Assembly: GCA_026196955.1 (NCBI GenBank)
Contig: JAPHTO010000061.1
Span: 1-64,000 of the forward strand
Length of the DNA stretch: 64,000 nucleotides
Source of the DNA: Colwellia sp.
Lineage (GTDB): Bacteria; Pseudomonadota; Gammaproteobacteria; Enterobacterales; Alteromonadaceae
Direction: 5' to 3'
Within the stretch, counting starts at the first letter, position 1; each line of letters opens with the position of its first letter. The notes under the pieces were generated by a model, which saw nothing but the letters and a program-made list of their open reading frames with translations, ran no database searches and was not told where the DNA came from. Shown piece after piece: positions 16,089 to 25,332 of the stretch. A program made the translations under genes and the position numbers.

Positions 16089-16089
16089 C

Positions 16090-16638
16090 TTAAAAATTAG
16101 CCGGGGTTGTAGCGCTTATAATTTTACAAGTTTGCTCGGAAATATTTCTAAAGCGATGTTGTTTGTTGTTATCAAAATAATAACTATCGCCTTTTTCTAA
16201 CAGGTAAACTTCATCGCCCACGGTTAACTCAATTTGTCCTTCGAGAATATAACCACCTTCTTCTGCGTCATTTTGCAACATTTCGGTACCTGTATCAGCA
16301 CCAGCAGCATAAGATTCAATTAAGAAGGTCATTTGCCTGCGTGGAAAAGACTTACCCACAAGTAACATTTCTATCTCACCTGAGCCAATATCCATTAACT
16401 CTTCCGCGGGATAGACCACCTGTTGATTTTTTTCAACATTGGCATCATTAGCAAAAAACTCAACAATAGAAATAGGAATGCCATTAAGCACTTTTTTTAA
16501 GGAGCTGATCGATGGGCTAACACTATTTTTTTCAATCATTGAAATAGTGCTGTTAGTTACACCCGCCCTTTTAGCTAACTCGCGCTGCGAAATATTTCTA
16601 AGCTGACGAATCGATTTTAATCTGGCACCTACATCCAC
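16090..16638 (-). CDS. puuR: XRE-cupin transcriptional regulator, PuuR-like
   Basis: A 182-residue regulator. The N-terminal helix-turn-helix (about residues 7-60) reads VGARLKSIRQLRNISQRELA, then AGVTNSTISMIEKN. The C-terminal cupin (about residues 105-178) has GGYILEGQIELTVGDEVY and GDSYYFDNNKQHRF. This is the layout of E. coli PuuR, which represses putrescine-use genes and is released by putrescine. It is divergent from the second PuuB gene. GGTGTTCAATATTATATACC at 16681-16700, 42 bases upstream of its start, resembles the PuuR operator and suggests autoregulation. Confidence 0.85.
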   Translation of the reverse strand: MDVGARLKSIRQLRNISQRELAKRAGVTNSTISMIEKNSVSPSISSLKKVLNGIPISIVEFFANDANVEKNQQVVYPAEELMDIGSGEIEMLLVGKSFPRRQMTFLIESYAAGADTGTEMLQNDAEEGGYILEGQIELTVGDEVYLLEKGDSYYFDNNKQHRFRNISEQTCKIISATTPANF

Positions 16639-16866
16639 AGGTATCCCCTTGTTTTTAACATAAAATTATTATCTTTTTCTGGTGTTCAATATTATATACC
16701 CAAACCGCCTTTAGATGCGAATTTCATAGCTTTTGAATCCTAAAAAGTAAATTTGATTGTGTGTAAAACAAACGCTTGGCTTACGTGATTATTTACGCTA
16801 CTATCGTCTATTATATTTTACAGCGATTAATATATTTTACATGATTTGTTAGTTAGAGGAGCAGTT
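16639..16866. promoter_or_regulatory. divergent puuR-puuB2 control region
   Basis: Holds a PuuR-operator-like site at 16681-16700 (GGTGTTCAATATTATATACC) close to the regulator start. Two copies of a TTTTACA motif lie at 16811-16822 (TTATATTTTACA) and 16829-16841 (AATATATTTTACA) close to puuB2. The second is the exact inverted copy of 7684-7696 in the puuB1-puuC region. Confidence 0.6.
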
Positions 16867-18171
16867 ATGACCGCCATACATACAGAGCACTACCCACCTT
16901 CATATTACTTTTCCTCATTGAAATACAAGCAAGAATACCCTGTGCTAACTGACGCAATTGACGCGGACATCTGCATCATTGGTGGTGGTTTCACCGGTAT
17001 TGCTAGCGCAGTTGAACTCGCTGAGCGCGGTTATAAAGTTGTCGTGTTAGAAGCGCATAAAATTGGCTGGGGAGCATCGGGACGCAATGGCGGGCAACTT
17101 ATTCGTGGCATTGGTCATGAACTTGAAGATTTTAGAAATACTATAGGCCAAGAAGGTATTGATGCGATTACCGCCATGGGCATAGAAGCTAATGATGTAG
17201 TCATTAAACGCATTAACAAGTATCAAATTGATTGTGACCTGACAATGGGCTATTGCGACCTAGCAAGCAAAGCCAAGCACATGAAAAGCTTAGCGCAAGA
17301 TTGCCAAAGGCTAAATAACAGTGACTATGGGTTTGATGTGAAAATGCTAGATAAAAGCGAGCTGAAGCAACAAGTTATTGGCTCTGATAATTTTATTGGC
17401 GGCATGATAGATATGGGCAGCGGTCATTTACACCCGCTTAACCTCTGCACTGGCGAAGCAAAAACCGCAGCAGACTTAGGGGTAGAAATTTATACCGATT
17501 CTCCCGTGAGTGAAATTATTCCAGGCAATATTATTACCGTCAAAACATCACAAGGGCTAGTCAAAGCTAACAAAGTAATACTGGCTGGCAATGCTTATAT
17601 GGACAATTTAGCACCGAAAAATCTCCCTAATATCGCCAATAAAGTATTACCTGCTGGCAGTTATATTATCGCCACAGAGCCGCTTGATGCGAATATTCAT
17701 CAACAGCTACTGCCTGGAAATCATGCCGTTTGTGATTTAAAAATTGACCTTGACTATTTTCGCCTGTCCGCTGACAAACGCTTATTGTTTGGTGGCATGT
17801 GCAATTATTCTGGCCGAGATCCTAAAGATATCAAGGCTGCACTCTATCCTAAAATGCTTAAAGTCTTTCCACACCTTGAAGGCATAAACATAGATTATCA
17901 ATGGGGTGGCATGATAGGTATTGGCGCTAATCGCCTACCACAAATAGGTCGTTTAACAGATAACATATTTTACGCACAAGCCTATTCCGGTCATGGCGTG
18001 AATGTGACTCACATGGCTGCAAAGCTATTGGCTGAAGCCATTCATGGCGAATCAGACAGAATCAAATACTTCGAGCAAGTTAAACATTTTGCTTTTCCGG
18101 GCGGCAAGTACTTACGGTCACCCTTATTAGCATTAGGCATGATGTATCACAAAATGCTCGACGCTTTTTAG
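16867..18171 (+). CDS. puuB: FAD-dependent amine oxidoreductase, second PuuB paralogue
   Basis: A 434-residue flavoenzyme paralogous to the one ending at 7570. It has the same architecture: ICIIGGGFTGIASAVEL for FAD binding, GWGASGRNGGQLIRG, a central SGHLHPLNLCTGEA, and a C-terminal YAQAYSGHGVNVTHMAAKL. GAGGAG before ATG 16867 fixes the start over a TTG seven codons earlier. It would oxidise a gamma-glutamylated or free amine. Having two divergent copies, neither in the puuA-puuD operon, suggests different substrates, such as putrescine versus another diamine. It is divergent from puuR and followed by a secreted amidohydrolase 72 bases later. Confidence 0.87.
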   Translation: MTAIHTEHYPPSYYFSSLKYKQEYPVLTDAIDADICIIGGGFTGIASAVELAERGYKVVVLEAHKIGWGASGRNGGQLIRGIGHELEDFRNTIGQEGIDAITAMGIEANDVVIKRINKYQIDCDLTMGYCDLASKAKHMKSLAQDCQRLNNSDYGFDVKMLDKSELKQQVIGSDNFIGGMIDMGSGHLHPLNLCTGEAKTAADLGVEIYTDSPVSEIIPGNIITVKTSQGLVKANKVILAGNAYMDNLAPKNLPNIANKVLPAGSYIIATEPLDANIHQQLLPGNHAVCDLKIDLDYFRLSADKRLLFGGMCNYSGRDPKDIKAALYPKMLKVFPHLEGINIDYQWGGMIGIGANRLPQIGRLTDNIFYAQAYSGHGVNVTHMAAKLLAEAIHGESDRIKYFEQVKHFAFPGGKYLRSPLLALGMMYHKMLDAF

Positions 18172-18243
18172 TGGCTCCCCCTAATTTAACAATAATAAAT
18201 AATGATATAAAACAATGACAATGACGGAAGGTAGAACTCTATT

Positions 18244-19968
18244 ATGAAAATATATCTAGCAATATTCACATTGGTGCTATCAATAATATCGCCTATAACA
18301 AATGCCACCAAGGCACACTCAAGCAAGGCAGATTTGATATTATTTAATGGTAAAATTTATACCGTCAATGAGCAACAACCCTGGGCAGAAGCTGTTGCCG
18401 TGAAAGATGGCGAAATAATCGCCGTAGGTGATTTTAAAAAAATAAAATCACTTGTAGGAAAACAGACCAAACAACAAAACTTGCATGGGCAAATGTTATT
18501 ACCTGGCTTTATAGATTCTCACGCACACCCTGTAATGGGTGGCGCTTATGTGCGTAGCTTATCTTTAGACAGCTTTGCTAACCCAGAGCACTGGTTAAAA
18601 CAAGTGAGTGAATATGCCAAGCAAAAACCTGATGATAAAGTGCTATTTGGTTATGGCTTCTTAGCCAGTGCCTTTGGCCCAGAAGGGCCAACTGCAGCCA
18701 TGTTAGACTCCGTAGTGTCAGATAGACCAGTCTATTTAATGGATGAAGGATTTCATGGTGCTTGGGGAAATACAAAAGCACTTGAGTTACTAAACATTGA
18801 TAAGAATACTCCTGATTTAGAGCCTGGTTTTAGTTATTACAAACGTGATAAAAACGGTAATCCGACTGGTTATTTTCTAGAAGAAGCGGCGACAGCAGCC
18901 ATTGCGGAATTAGGCATAGTCACTGTCGACAGTGTTGCGTTAGGTACTAGTGATATCATTAAGATAATGAATAGCTACGGTATTACTTCTGTTTTTGATG
19001 CGGGTGCACTAGAAGGAAGTGACATGCAAATCGATGTGCTTGATCGCATTGTTGAACAAGGTGACATGACCATTCGCATGAAAGCTTCTCATATGGCATC
19101 AACAGCTGAACAAGCTGATACAGCCATTAAAGCAACCTTGCATAAGCGCGCCATCAGTAAACGTGACATGTACCATATCAATATGCTTAAAATAATGAAT
19201 GATGGCACCATTGAAGGTAAAACAGCAGGCATGTTTGAAGATTATCAGGGCGAGCCCGGCAATAAAGGTGAAAACGTTTTTAGCCAAGCTCAAATGAATA
19301 AAATGATCGCCCAAGCAAGTGCTGAGAACATTGATGTTCACATTCATGCCTTAGGCGAGCGTGCAATTTCAGAAACATTAAACGCCATTGAACTGGTCAG
19401 AAAAAGTCCTGGTGATGCCAAAAGCACCAGCCGTTACACTATTTGCCATATTCAAGTAATGACAGACGATGATATTCAACGCTTTGCCAAGCTAGACGTT
19501 ATCGCCCAAAGCACGCCTTTATGGGCATCTTTTGATGAATTTGGTAAAGAATTTGTCAGTGATGATCAATTTAGCCGTTACTTTCGCTTTAACAGCCTAA
19601 AAAAAGCAGGGGTGAAAATGTCATTTGGTAGCGATTTCCCAGCATCTGGTGCAGGCACACTCGGCATGTCACCTATGTTTAACATGGAAGTTGGTGCTAC
19701 TCGTCAAACACCGGAGCAAGAGAATGCGCCAATTCAACCGGGTAAACATGAACGTTTAGACATAGCTACCTTAATCAAGGGTTACACGCTTGATGGTGCA
19801 TATCAGCTTCATATGGAAGCAGAAACTGGCTCTATTGAAGTCGGTAAAAAAGCAGACTTTGTCATACTTGATCAAAACCTTTTTGAAGTAGATAAATACG
19901 ACATTCACAAAGTGAACGTCGTCGAAACCATCTTAGGCGGCAATACTGTTTATTCAGCGACTAAATAA
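18244..19968 (+). CDS. secreted amidohydrolase, YtcJ-like
   Basis: A 574-residue metal-dependent hydrolase of the amidohydrolase-3 group. A signal peptide covers about residues 1-21 (ending ITNATKA), so it acts in the periplasm. Metal ligands are visible in LLPGFIDSHAHPVMGG (H-x-H), VHIHALGERA and the ending SFGSDFPASGAG (aspartate). The C-terminal composite beta domain closes with GSIEVGKKADFVILD. YtcJ-type enzymes cleave amides or formamides, often of unknown nature. It follows PuuB2 closely, so it may release an amine or amino acid from an acylated precursor; that is inference. Confidence 0.88.
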   Translation: MKIYLAIFTLVLSIISPITNATKAHSSKADLILFNGKIYTVNEQQPWAEAVAVKDGEIIAVGDFKKIKSLVGKQTKQQNLHGQMLLPGFIDSHAHPVMGGAYVRSLSLDSFANPEHWLKQVSEYAKQKPDDKVLFGYGFLASAFGPEGPTAAMLDSVVSDRPVYLMDEGFHGAWGNTKALELLNIDKNTPDLEPGFSYYKRDKNGNPTGYFLEEAATAAIAELGIVTVDSVALGTSDIIKIMNSYGITSVFDAGALEGSDMQIDVLDRIVEQGDMTIRMKASHMASTAEQADTAIKATLHKRAISKRDMYHINMLKIMNDGTIEGKTAGMFEDYQGEPGNKGENVFSQAQMNKMIAQASAENIDVHIHALGERAISETLNAIELVRKSPGDAKSTSRYTICHIQVMTDDDIQRFAKLDVIAQSTPLWASFDEFGKEFVSDDQFSRYFRFNSLKKAGVKMSFGSDFPASGAGTLGMSPMFNMEVGATRQTPEQENAPIQPGKHERLDIATLIKGYTLDGAYQLHMEAETGSIEVGKKADFVILDQNLFEVDKYDIHKVNVVETILGGNTVYSATK

Positions 19969-20017
19969 GCCGTTTGTGTAAGAAAGCGTTATGATCCCTG
20001 AAAATTTTCTATCTTAA

Positions 20018-20048
20018 GGTGGCTTCATCGTAGCCGCCTCCCACTTTT
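20018..20048 (+). terminator. possible terminator after the amidohydrolase gene
   Basis: GGTGGCT (20019) pairs with AGCCGCC (20032) across a seven-base loop, with one wobble pair, then a short CTCCCACTTTT tail. The stem is short, so the call is tentative. Confidence 0.4.
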
Positions 20049-20139
20049 AAGGTATATAAATTAACCATTAGAGGCGCTACAGTCTGCGCTTCTAAATTTT
20101 CAACAACACAAGTAAAAATTGTCTATATTAGGGGATAGC

Positions 20140-21489
20140 ATGTTGTTAAATAAAGCCGTTAATAATGAATTACCCATAAAGAGCCTACCGACACAGTACC
20201 TCGATAATGTAACGATCCACCCACTAAGAGAGAAGCTTTATAACGAGCTGCATAATCGACCTTTTCAGTCAATATCAACCCCAGCTCAACTCACGCATAT
20301 TGCCATTCAGCATCAAGGAAAATTAAAACAACAAGAGCATGCTTTTATCTCATTGTTGTGTGATCGATTTCAGGTTAACTCTCCAGCTCAAACCATGCCC
20401 TGCTTTTATCAAGACTTTGGCTTATTCAGTTTGCGCTGGGAACGGCATTTAGAGTATTCCACTTATACTTTTATTCACCAAGCCCCTTTAACCGATCAGC
20501 CTTTTAACAAAAATGCCATCGATTATGTGCCCAATGACTGGTTTGAACAAATGCCCGGTCAAGTCATTGCCGCTGTGCACTTAGTGGTAGAAAGCGAGAG
20601 AATAGGCGATTCAGAACAGCATAAGGTTGAACAATATTTTGATAATATGCCGTTGATTGCCAGCGCGCCTGTCAACTCTCAAGCAAAGGTGTGGAGTTCA
20701 TTTAAACTTCATGAAGATGGTTTTGGACGCTTCCTTATTCATCAGCAAGATTTATCACCTGAGCAGCTTGGGCGACTTGTACAACAACTATTGCAACTTG
20801 ATACCTACAGGTTGATGGCCACCCTCGGTTTACCTTTAGCACAAGCCATTAACAGTGAACTTAATCAACTGGATTTACAGCTGCAACAAGTCACAACTTG
20901 CATAGCTTTAGGCACAGAAAAAACCGATAGAGAGTTGCTCACCCAAGTGTCAAAAATCGCAGCTAAAGTGGAAGATTTTCGTAGTCAAAGCACTTATCGG
21001 TTTTCTGCCACCAATGCCTATTACGATGTAGTATTACAGCGCATGGATGAGTTAAAAGAAGACGAAATGCTAGGCTATATGACTTTGCAAGAATTTTTGA
21101 TGCGCAGAATTACCCCTGCAGTGAAAACCTGCCAAACAGCCTCTAACCATTTAGAAGACATTTCAAGGCGTGTTACTCGTGCCAGTGACTTACTACGCAC
21201 CCGCGTTGAAATGGTGCTACAAGAGCAAAACCAGAAATTACTCAAGTCTATGAATCGTCGAGCGCATATACAAATGCGTTTACAACAAACTGTTGAAGGC
21301 TTGTCCGTAGCCGCCATTAGTTATTACGGTATGCAGCTCTTTGAAACCATGCTGACTTCATTACCCACGTTAGGCATTAACTATAACCATGAGCGTGTCA
21401 GTGGTTTTGCTGTACCTGTAGTGATCGCGATAGTGTTTATTGGCACACGTTTTATCCACAAACGCCTAATGAAAGACATAGAGACATAA
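20140..21489 (+). CDS. DUF3422 family protein
   Basis: A 449-residue protein from ATG 20140 (AGGGGAT just upstream; a TTG seven codons earlier is less likely). The DUF3422 opening HPLREKLYNELHNRPFQSI is clear. A middle domain contains RWERHLEYSTYTFI and a long helical segment (about residues 240-400) probably forms coiled coil. Two hydrophobic segments end the protein (SVAAISYYGMQLFETML and FAVPVVIAIVFIGTRFI), so it is anchored with the N-terminal part in the cytoplasm. The family resembles membrane-bound CorA-like stalk proteins in shape, but its function is unknown. It lies between the amidohydrolase and gamma-glutamyltransferase genes. Confidence 0.85.
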   Translation: MLLNKAVNNELPIKSLPTQYLDNVTIHPLREKLYNELHNRPFQSISTPAQLTHIAIQHQGKLKQQEHAFISLLCDRFQVNSPAQTMPCFYQDFGLFSLRWERHLEYSTYTFIHQAPLTDQPFNKNAIDYVPNDWFEQMPGQVIAAVHLVVESERIGDSEQHKVEQYFDNMPLIASAPVNSQAKVWSSFKLHEDGFGRFLIHQQDLSPEQLGRLVQQLLQLDTYRLMATLGLPLAQAINSELNQLDLQLQQVTTCIALGTEKTDRELLTQVSKIAAKVEDFRSQSTYRFSATNAYYDVVLQRMDELKEDEMLGYMTLQEFLMRRITPAVKTCQTASNHLEDISRRVTRASDLLRTRVEMVLQEQNQKLLKSMNRRAHIQMRLQQTVEGLSVAAISYYGMQLFETMLTSLPTLGINYNHERVSGFAVPVVIAIVFIGTRFIHKRLMKDIET

Positions 21490-21586
21490 CCCGATAAGCT
21501 GTAGTAAAAACAAGCTAAGTTATCTTTACTTTTGTGCCTTGGGTCTCTAGTCTAATTCTGCACCTATAGACTGATGAGGCACTCCC

Positions 21587-23326
21587 TTGAAAGCACTTTA
21601 TAATCAAAAAATCACTTTATCTTTAACGCTGTTACTATCACTAATGAGTCACAGTGTCTTTGCTAATATAGACAGAGTAACGGGTAAAACTAACGCTACA
21701 CGATCTGAAGTCATCGCTGCTAATGGCATGGTGGCCACTAGCCAACCCTTAGCCAGTCAAATAGGTCTAGAGGTATTAAAAAAGGGTGGTAATGCCATAG
21801 ATGCTGCCATAGCAGCCAATGCCGCATTAGGCTTGATGGAGCCCACAGGCAATGGCATTGGTGGTGATTTATTTGCCATTGTTTGGCATGCTAAATCTCA
21901 AAAACTGTACGGCTTAAATGCCAGCGGTCGCTCACCAAAAAGTTTGACTTTAGCCAAGTTACAACAAGAATTATCAACGCTTAATCGCGAGACTATACCC
22001 CCTTATGGCATGTTGCCAATTTCAGTGCCGGGTACGGTTGATGGCTGGTTTGAGTTGCATGATAAATTTGGCCAGCTTCCTATGAAGAAGATATTACAAC
22101 CCGCCATTGATTATGCCAATGACGGATTTCCCGTAAGCGAACTGATAGCCCACTATTGGCAAAAGAGTGTTCCTCGTCTCAGCCCACAAGCAGGTAGCTT
22201 TAAAAGCACTTTTACTATCAATGGCAAAGCACCACAAAAAGGACAGATATTTAAAAATCCTGAGTTAGCCAATACCTTAAGTCAAATTGCTAAAGGTGGT
22301 AGAGATGCATTTTATCGAGGGGATATCGCCAAGAAGATTGATTCCTTTATGAAAGCCAATGGTGGATATATACGCTACAACGACTTAGCTGAGCATAGCT
22401 CTTCATGGGTAAAACCCGTGTCGGTGAATTATCGAGGCTATGATGTTTTCGAGTTACCACCAAATGGTCAAGGCATTGCTGCCTTGCAAATGCTTAATAT
22501 TCTAGAGCAATATGATTTAGCTAACATGGGCTTTTTATCTGAGCAAAGTTTGCATGTTATGACTGAGGCAAAAAAACTAGTCTTCGAAGATCGTGCTAAA
22601 TATTACGCCGATATGGATTATTACCAAGTGCCTTTAGACGGACTACTCGATAAGGAGTATGCCAAAGCCCGCAATAAATTAATTACTGAGCGGGCAGCAA
22701 AACGTATTGATGCAGGTAACCCTGCCATGTACCAAGGTGACACTATCTATTTAACCACAGCAGACAAAGACGGCAACATGGTCTCGCTGATCCAAAGCAA
22801 TTACCGAGGAATGGGCTCAGGTGTTGTAGTGCCGGGCTTAGGGTTTGTATTTCAAGACAGAGGGCAATTATTCTCTCTAGATAAAAATCATGCCAATGTC
22901 TATCAGCCTAATAAACGTCCCTTTCATACCATTATTCCTGCCTTTGTCATGAAAGAAGGCAAGCCTTTTATGAGTTTTGGTTTAATGGGCGGCGCTATGC
23001 AACCACAGGGGCATGTGCAAATTATCACGAACATTATTGATTTTGGTATGAATTTACAAGAAGCCGGTGATGCGACTCGATGGCAACACTATGGCTCAAC
23101 CGAGCCAACACAGGCCAGCGGAAAAACACTCTACAGCAGTGGTGTATTAGCGATAGAGTCAGATATTGATTATCAAACGGTACGCGCCTTAATGGCTCGA
23201 GGTCATAAAATTCAGTTTGATCTTGGTGGCTATGGTGGCTATCAGGCAATTATGTATGACGCAAAAGAAAAGGTCTATTACGGAGCATCAGAGTCTCGTA
23301 AAGATGGCCAAGCCGTTGGGTATTAA
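21587..23326 (+). CDS. ggt: gamma-glutamyltransferase (glutathione hydrolase family)
   Basis: A 579-residue secreted enzyme, TTG start with GAGG eight bases upstream. The signal peptide covers about residues 1-26 (ending SHSVFANI). The proenzyme motifs are present: NGMVATSQPLASQIGLEVL, GGNAIDAAIAANAALGLMEP and GNGIGGDLFAIVW. Autocleavage should precede the threonine in GDTIYLTTADKDGNMVSLIQ, generating a small subunit of about 190 residues. It hydrolyses or transfers gamma-glutamyl groups in the periplasm. Its place in a polyamine island suggests a supply of glutamate or gamma-glutamyl compounds. It converges with the GAF gene; an excellent hairpin lies between. Confidence 0.9.
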   Translation: MKALYNQKITLSLTLLLSLMSHSVFANIDRVTGKTNATRSEVIAANGMVATSQPLASQIGLEVLKKGGNAIDAAIAANAALGLMEPTGNGIGGDLFAIVWHAKSQKLYGLNASGRSPKSLTLAKLQQELSTLNRETIPPYGMLPISVPGTVDGWFELHDKFGQLPMKKILQPAIDYANDGFPVSELIAHYWQKSVPRLSPQAGSFKSTFTINGKAPQKGQIFKNPELANTLSQIAKGGRDAFYRGDIAKKIDSFMKANGGYIRYNDLAEHSSSWVKPVSVNYRGYDVFELPPNGQGIAALQMLNILEQYDLANMGFLSEQSLHVMTEAKKLVFEDRAKYYADMDYYQVPLDGLLDKEYAKARNKLITERAAKRIDAGNPAMYQGDTIYLTTADKDGNMVSLIQSNYRGMGSGVVVPGLGFVFQDRGQLFSLDKNHANVYQPNKRPFHTIIPAFVMKEGKPFMSFGLMGGAMQPQGHVQIITNIIDFGMNLQEAGDATRWQHYGSTEPTQASGKTLYSSGVLAIESDIDYQTVRALMARGHKIQFDLGGYGGYQAIMYDAKEKVYYGASESRKDGQAVGY

Positions 23327-23337
23327 GTCAAGAATTC

Positions 23338-23368
23338 AAGTAAGCGTTAATTTTGCTAACGCTTACTT
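23338..23368. terminator. bidirectional terminator between ggt and the GAF gene
   Basis: AAGTAAGCGTTA (23338-23349) and TAACGCTTACTT (23357-23368) form a perfect 12-base stem with a seven-base loop between two convergent genes. T runs are short on both sides. Confidence 0.75.
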
Positions 23369-23422
23369 CATAAACAATAAACACGAAATGCTAGGTAAGC
23401 GGTATGGCGTAAAAGTGAATAG

Positions 23423-23905
23423 CTAAAAGAACATCGACATCATATTGGCAATTCGACGCAGCACGGCTGTTTCTGATTCATCCCACTCAACTTGCTCACC
23501 AACACGCTCACAACAAATAATGCCACGTGGTTCAAAGTCTTTATGATAAACATAATCAAATAGCGAAAAAATATTATTCGGCTCAAAGTAAAGTTTGTTA
23601 AAGCACTTTGTCGCGCTATGCTGGCGAGCATCTGAAGCAACAAGCACTTCATCAACCAAAATTTTTTTAAAATATTCTGGGAAATCAACCTGATTCAAAT
23701 GCTGTCCGGAAGAAAAAGTGTCACTGTTACTCTCAAAGCATTTCAAACAATGGATCGCATCAAGTGTTTCAGAAAAGACCCACAGACTAACCCGATTACA
23801 ATGCGTGATTAACTCTAAGGTACTAGTACAAATTTGCTCAAGTTTGTAATCATCGTTTTTACTTGGATTACTAATTACTATGGCAAGTTTGGAGAGTGTA
23901 TCCAT
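23423..23905 (-). CDS. GAF-domain protein, stand-alone
   Basis: A 160-residue protein that is essentially one GAF domain. The helix LEQICTSTLELITHCNRVSLWVF is followed by strands with IHCLKCFES, a central variable loop, and the closing GIICCERVGEQVEWDESETAVLRRIANMM. GAF domains bind small ligands such as cyclic nucleotides or heme, or sense redox state; several cysteines here could take part. No output domain is attached, so it probably works with a partner protein. The gene is alone on the minus strand between ggt and the SMR gene. Confidence 0.75.
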   Translation of the reverse strand: MDTLSKLAIVISNPSKNDDYKLEQICTSTLELITHCNRVSLWVFSETLDAIHCLKCFESNSDTFSSGQHLNQVDFPEYFKKILVDEVLVASDARQHSATKCFNKLYFEPNNIFSLFDYVYHKDFEPRGIICCERVGEQVEWDESETAVLRRIANMMSMFF

Positions 23906-24006
23906 GCTAGTCTTTGCCCTATTAAGGTTAATTAATCTTAATATAGCAAAACTAGCATGAAATTTATTGATTTAATCAATATTTAAGTTGAATTTTTCAC
24001 ACTTAA

Positions 24007-24345
24007 TTAAAAACTAGTGCGCCACCGTTTTTGAAAATAAGTGAATAACTCAACACCCGTAATAATGAGTGCCATGCCAATCATGGCAGGTAAATCAGGT
24101 ACTTGCTGATAAAGTACCATAGCAATTATCGCCACCAAAACAATACCTACTCCAGACCATATAGCGTAAGTAATGCCCACAGGTAACGTTCTTAATACCA
24201 ACATCATAAAATAAAAAGAAGCCAAATAACCGATAACCACAATGGCACTTGGCACAAGTTTAGTAAATTCTTCTGCTGATTTTAACGCACTGGTGGCAAT
24301 GACTTCAGTGGCAATGGCAATAATTAAATACCAATAGCTGGACAT
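24007..24345 (-). CDS. SMR-family small multidrug/polyamine exporter (EmrE-like)
   Basis: A 112-residue four-helix inner-membrane protein. The first helix has IAIATEVIATSALK, with the glutamate at about residue 13 that binds proton and substrate in all SMR proteins. The second holds SFYFMMLVLRTLPVGITYAIWSGVG, matching the family's LPVGxAYAxW motif. It would export cationic compounds as a dimer. Its start overlaps by one base the stop of the unknown 303-residue membrane protein upstream, so the two are translated together. Location beside polyamine genes raises the possibility of polyamine export, as for MdtJI in E. coli, but a terminator separates it from puuA. Confidence 0.88.
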   Translation of the reverse strand: MSSYWYLIIAIATEVIATSALKSAEEFTKLVPSAIVVIGYLASFYFMMLVLRTLPVGITYAIWSGVGIVLVAIIAMVLYQQVPDLPAMIGMALIITGVELFTYFQKRWRTSF

Positions 24346-25256
24346 TAATTACCCTTAACGACTTTTGATTTGCTATTACGTTCAGCTACTTCGGCTTGCC
24401 ATTCAAACATATTCATTTCAATTAAGACAAAGGCAACAATCCAAAGAAAAGCATCCCAAAATTCAAGGAAATTCCCGGTTACTCCCCAATAAACAGCCGC
24501 AATTAATAAAATACTGTAGACAGTGACTTTAACGAAGCGGTTATATTTTTCCCAAATTTTACTGGAAATATTACCTAGCTGAGTATGAACATCAATTTCT
24601 AGCATGATCACCACTGAGACCCATGCACTCGCATTAATAACATCCACCCAAGCAAGGCCTTTAACATCCGCTAATGTATTAGCATCAGTAATGACTTTAT
24701 AACCTTCGTGACTGAAATACTCAGTACCCGCAACAGATAAACTGAGACAAGAGTCCTTGGTAAATTCATTATAAACATTCAATGTTTCCATAAATTTCCA
24801 CTCTTTACTTAAACGGCATAAATCCGTTATTTTTTCCGGTGAAAAGTCATAGATAAGACCCACTTTGGTCATATAACCGTATAGAGAATACAAGATAAAT
24901 ATATAGCAAAAAGCCCGAATACCATGTAAAGACCACTTGGTTGCGCCCGTTAATTTATCATCATCAATGACATAAGTTTCCAACTCGAACAATAGCAAGA
25001 GTACCAACCAAGCCCCTGTATCTATGGTAGATGAAAAAGCTTCGATGATATTATCTAGGGTAATGCCGCTAGCAAAAATCACCTTACTAGCAAGCCATTC
25101 CTCACGGAAAAACAAATAGACATTAATCGCCAATAGCGTATACACCAAGTACTTAAATCCTTGGTAGCCCCACGAATGGAAATGGTTCATAAAACTTTGC
25201 TTGAACGATGGCTTTGTTGGAGGCATAGGTGTTTGAGTCATAGGAACTTCTGGCAT
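24345..25256 (-). CDS. unknown membrane protein, six or so helices, coupled to the SMR exporter
   Basis: A 303-residue protein with hydrophobic segments near residues 37-53, 85-100, 115-132, 210-225, 248-265 and 268-285. It has a proline-rich cytoplasmic start (MPEVPMTQTPMPPTKPS) and a central soluble part (about 135-195) with two cysteines that could form a disulphide (DLCRLSK and KDSCLSL). Acidic residues sit in or near helices (LLLLFELETYVIDDD, VVIMLEIDV, FVLIEMNMFEW). No family recognised. A start at the second methionine (25241) is possible. It follows a terminator and overlaps the SMR gene by one base. Confidence 0.65.
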   Translation of the reverse strand: MPEVPMTQTPMPPTKPSFKQSFMNHFHSWGYQGFKYLVYTLLAINVYLFFREEWLASKVIFASGITLDNIIEAFSSTIDTGAWLVLLLLFELETYVIDDDKLTGATKWSLHGIRAFCYIFILYSLYGYMTKVGLIYDFSPEKITDLCRLSKEWKFMETLNVYNEFTKDSCLSLSVAGTEYFSHEGYKVITDANTLADVKGLAWVDVINASAWVSVVIMLEIDVHTQLGNISSKIWEKYNRFVKVTVYSILLIAAVYWGVTGNFLEFWDAFLWIVAFVLIEMNMFEWQAEVAERNSKSKVVKGN

Positions 25257-25289
25257 AATTATTTACTCACTTTATGATCTTTTCTCTCA

Positions 25290-25324
25290 AAGTAAAATAA
25301 AAAAGCCACTGCAAAGAGTGGCTT
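25290..25324 (-). terminator. rho-independent terminator after the puuD-puuA-aminotransferase operon
   Basis: AAGCCACT (25303-25310) and AGTGGCTT (25317-25324) form a stem with a six-base loop. On the minus strand the stem is followed by TTTTTTATTTTAC. It begins nine bases after the aminotransferase stop and separates the polyamine operon from the downstream membrane and SMR genes. Confidence 0.85.
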
Positions 25325-25332
25325 AATATGTA

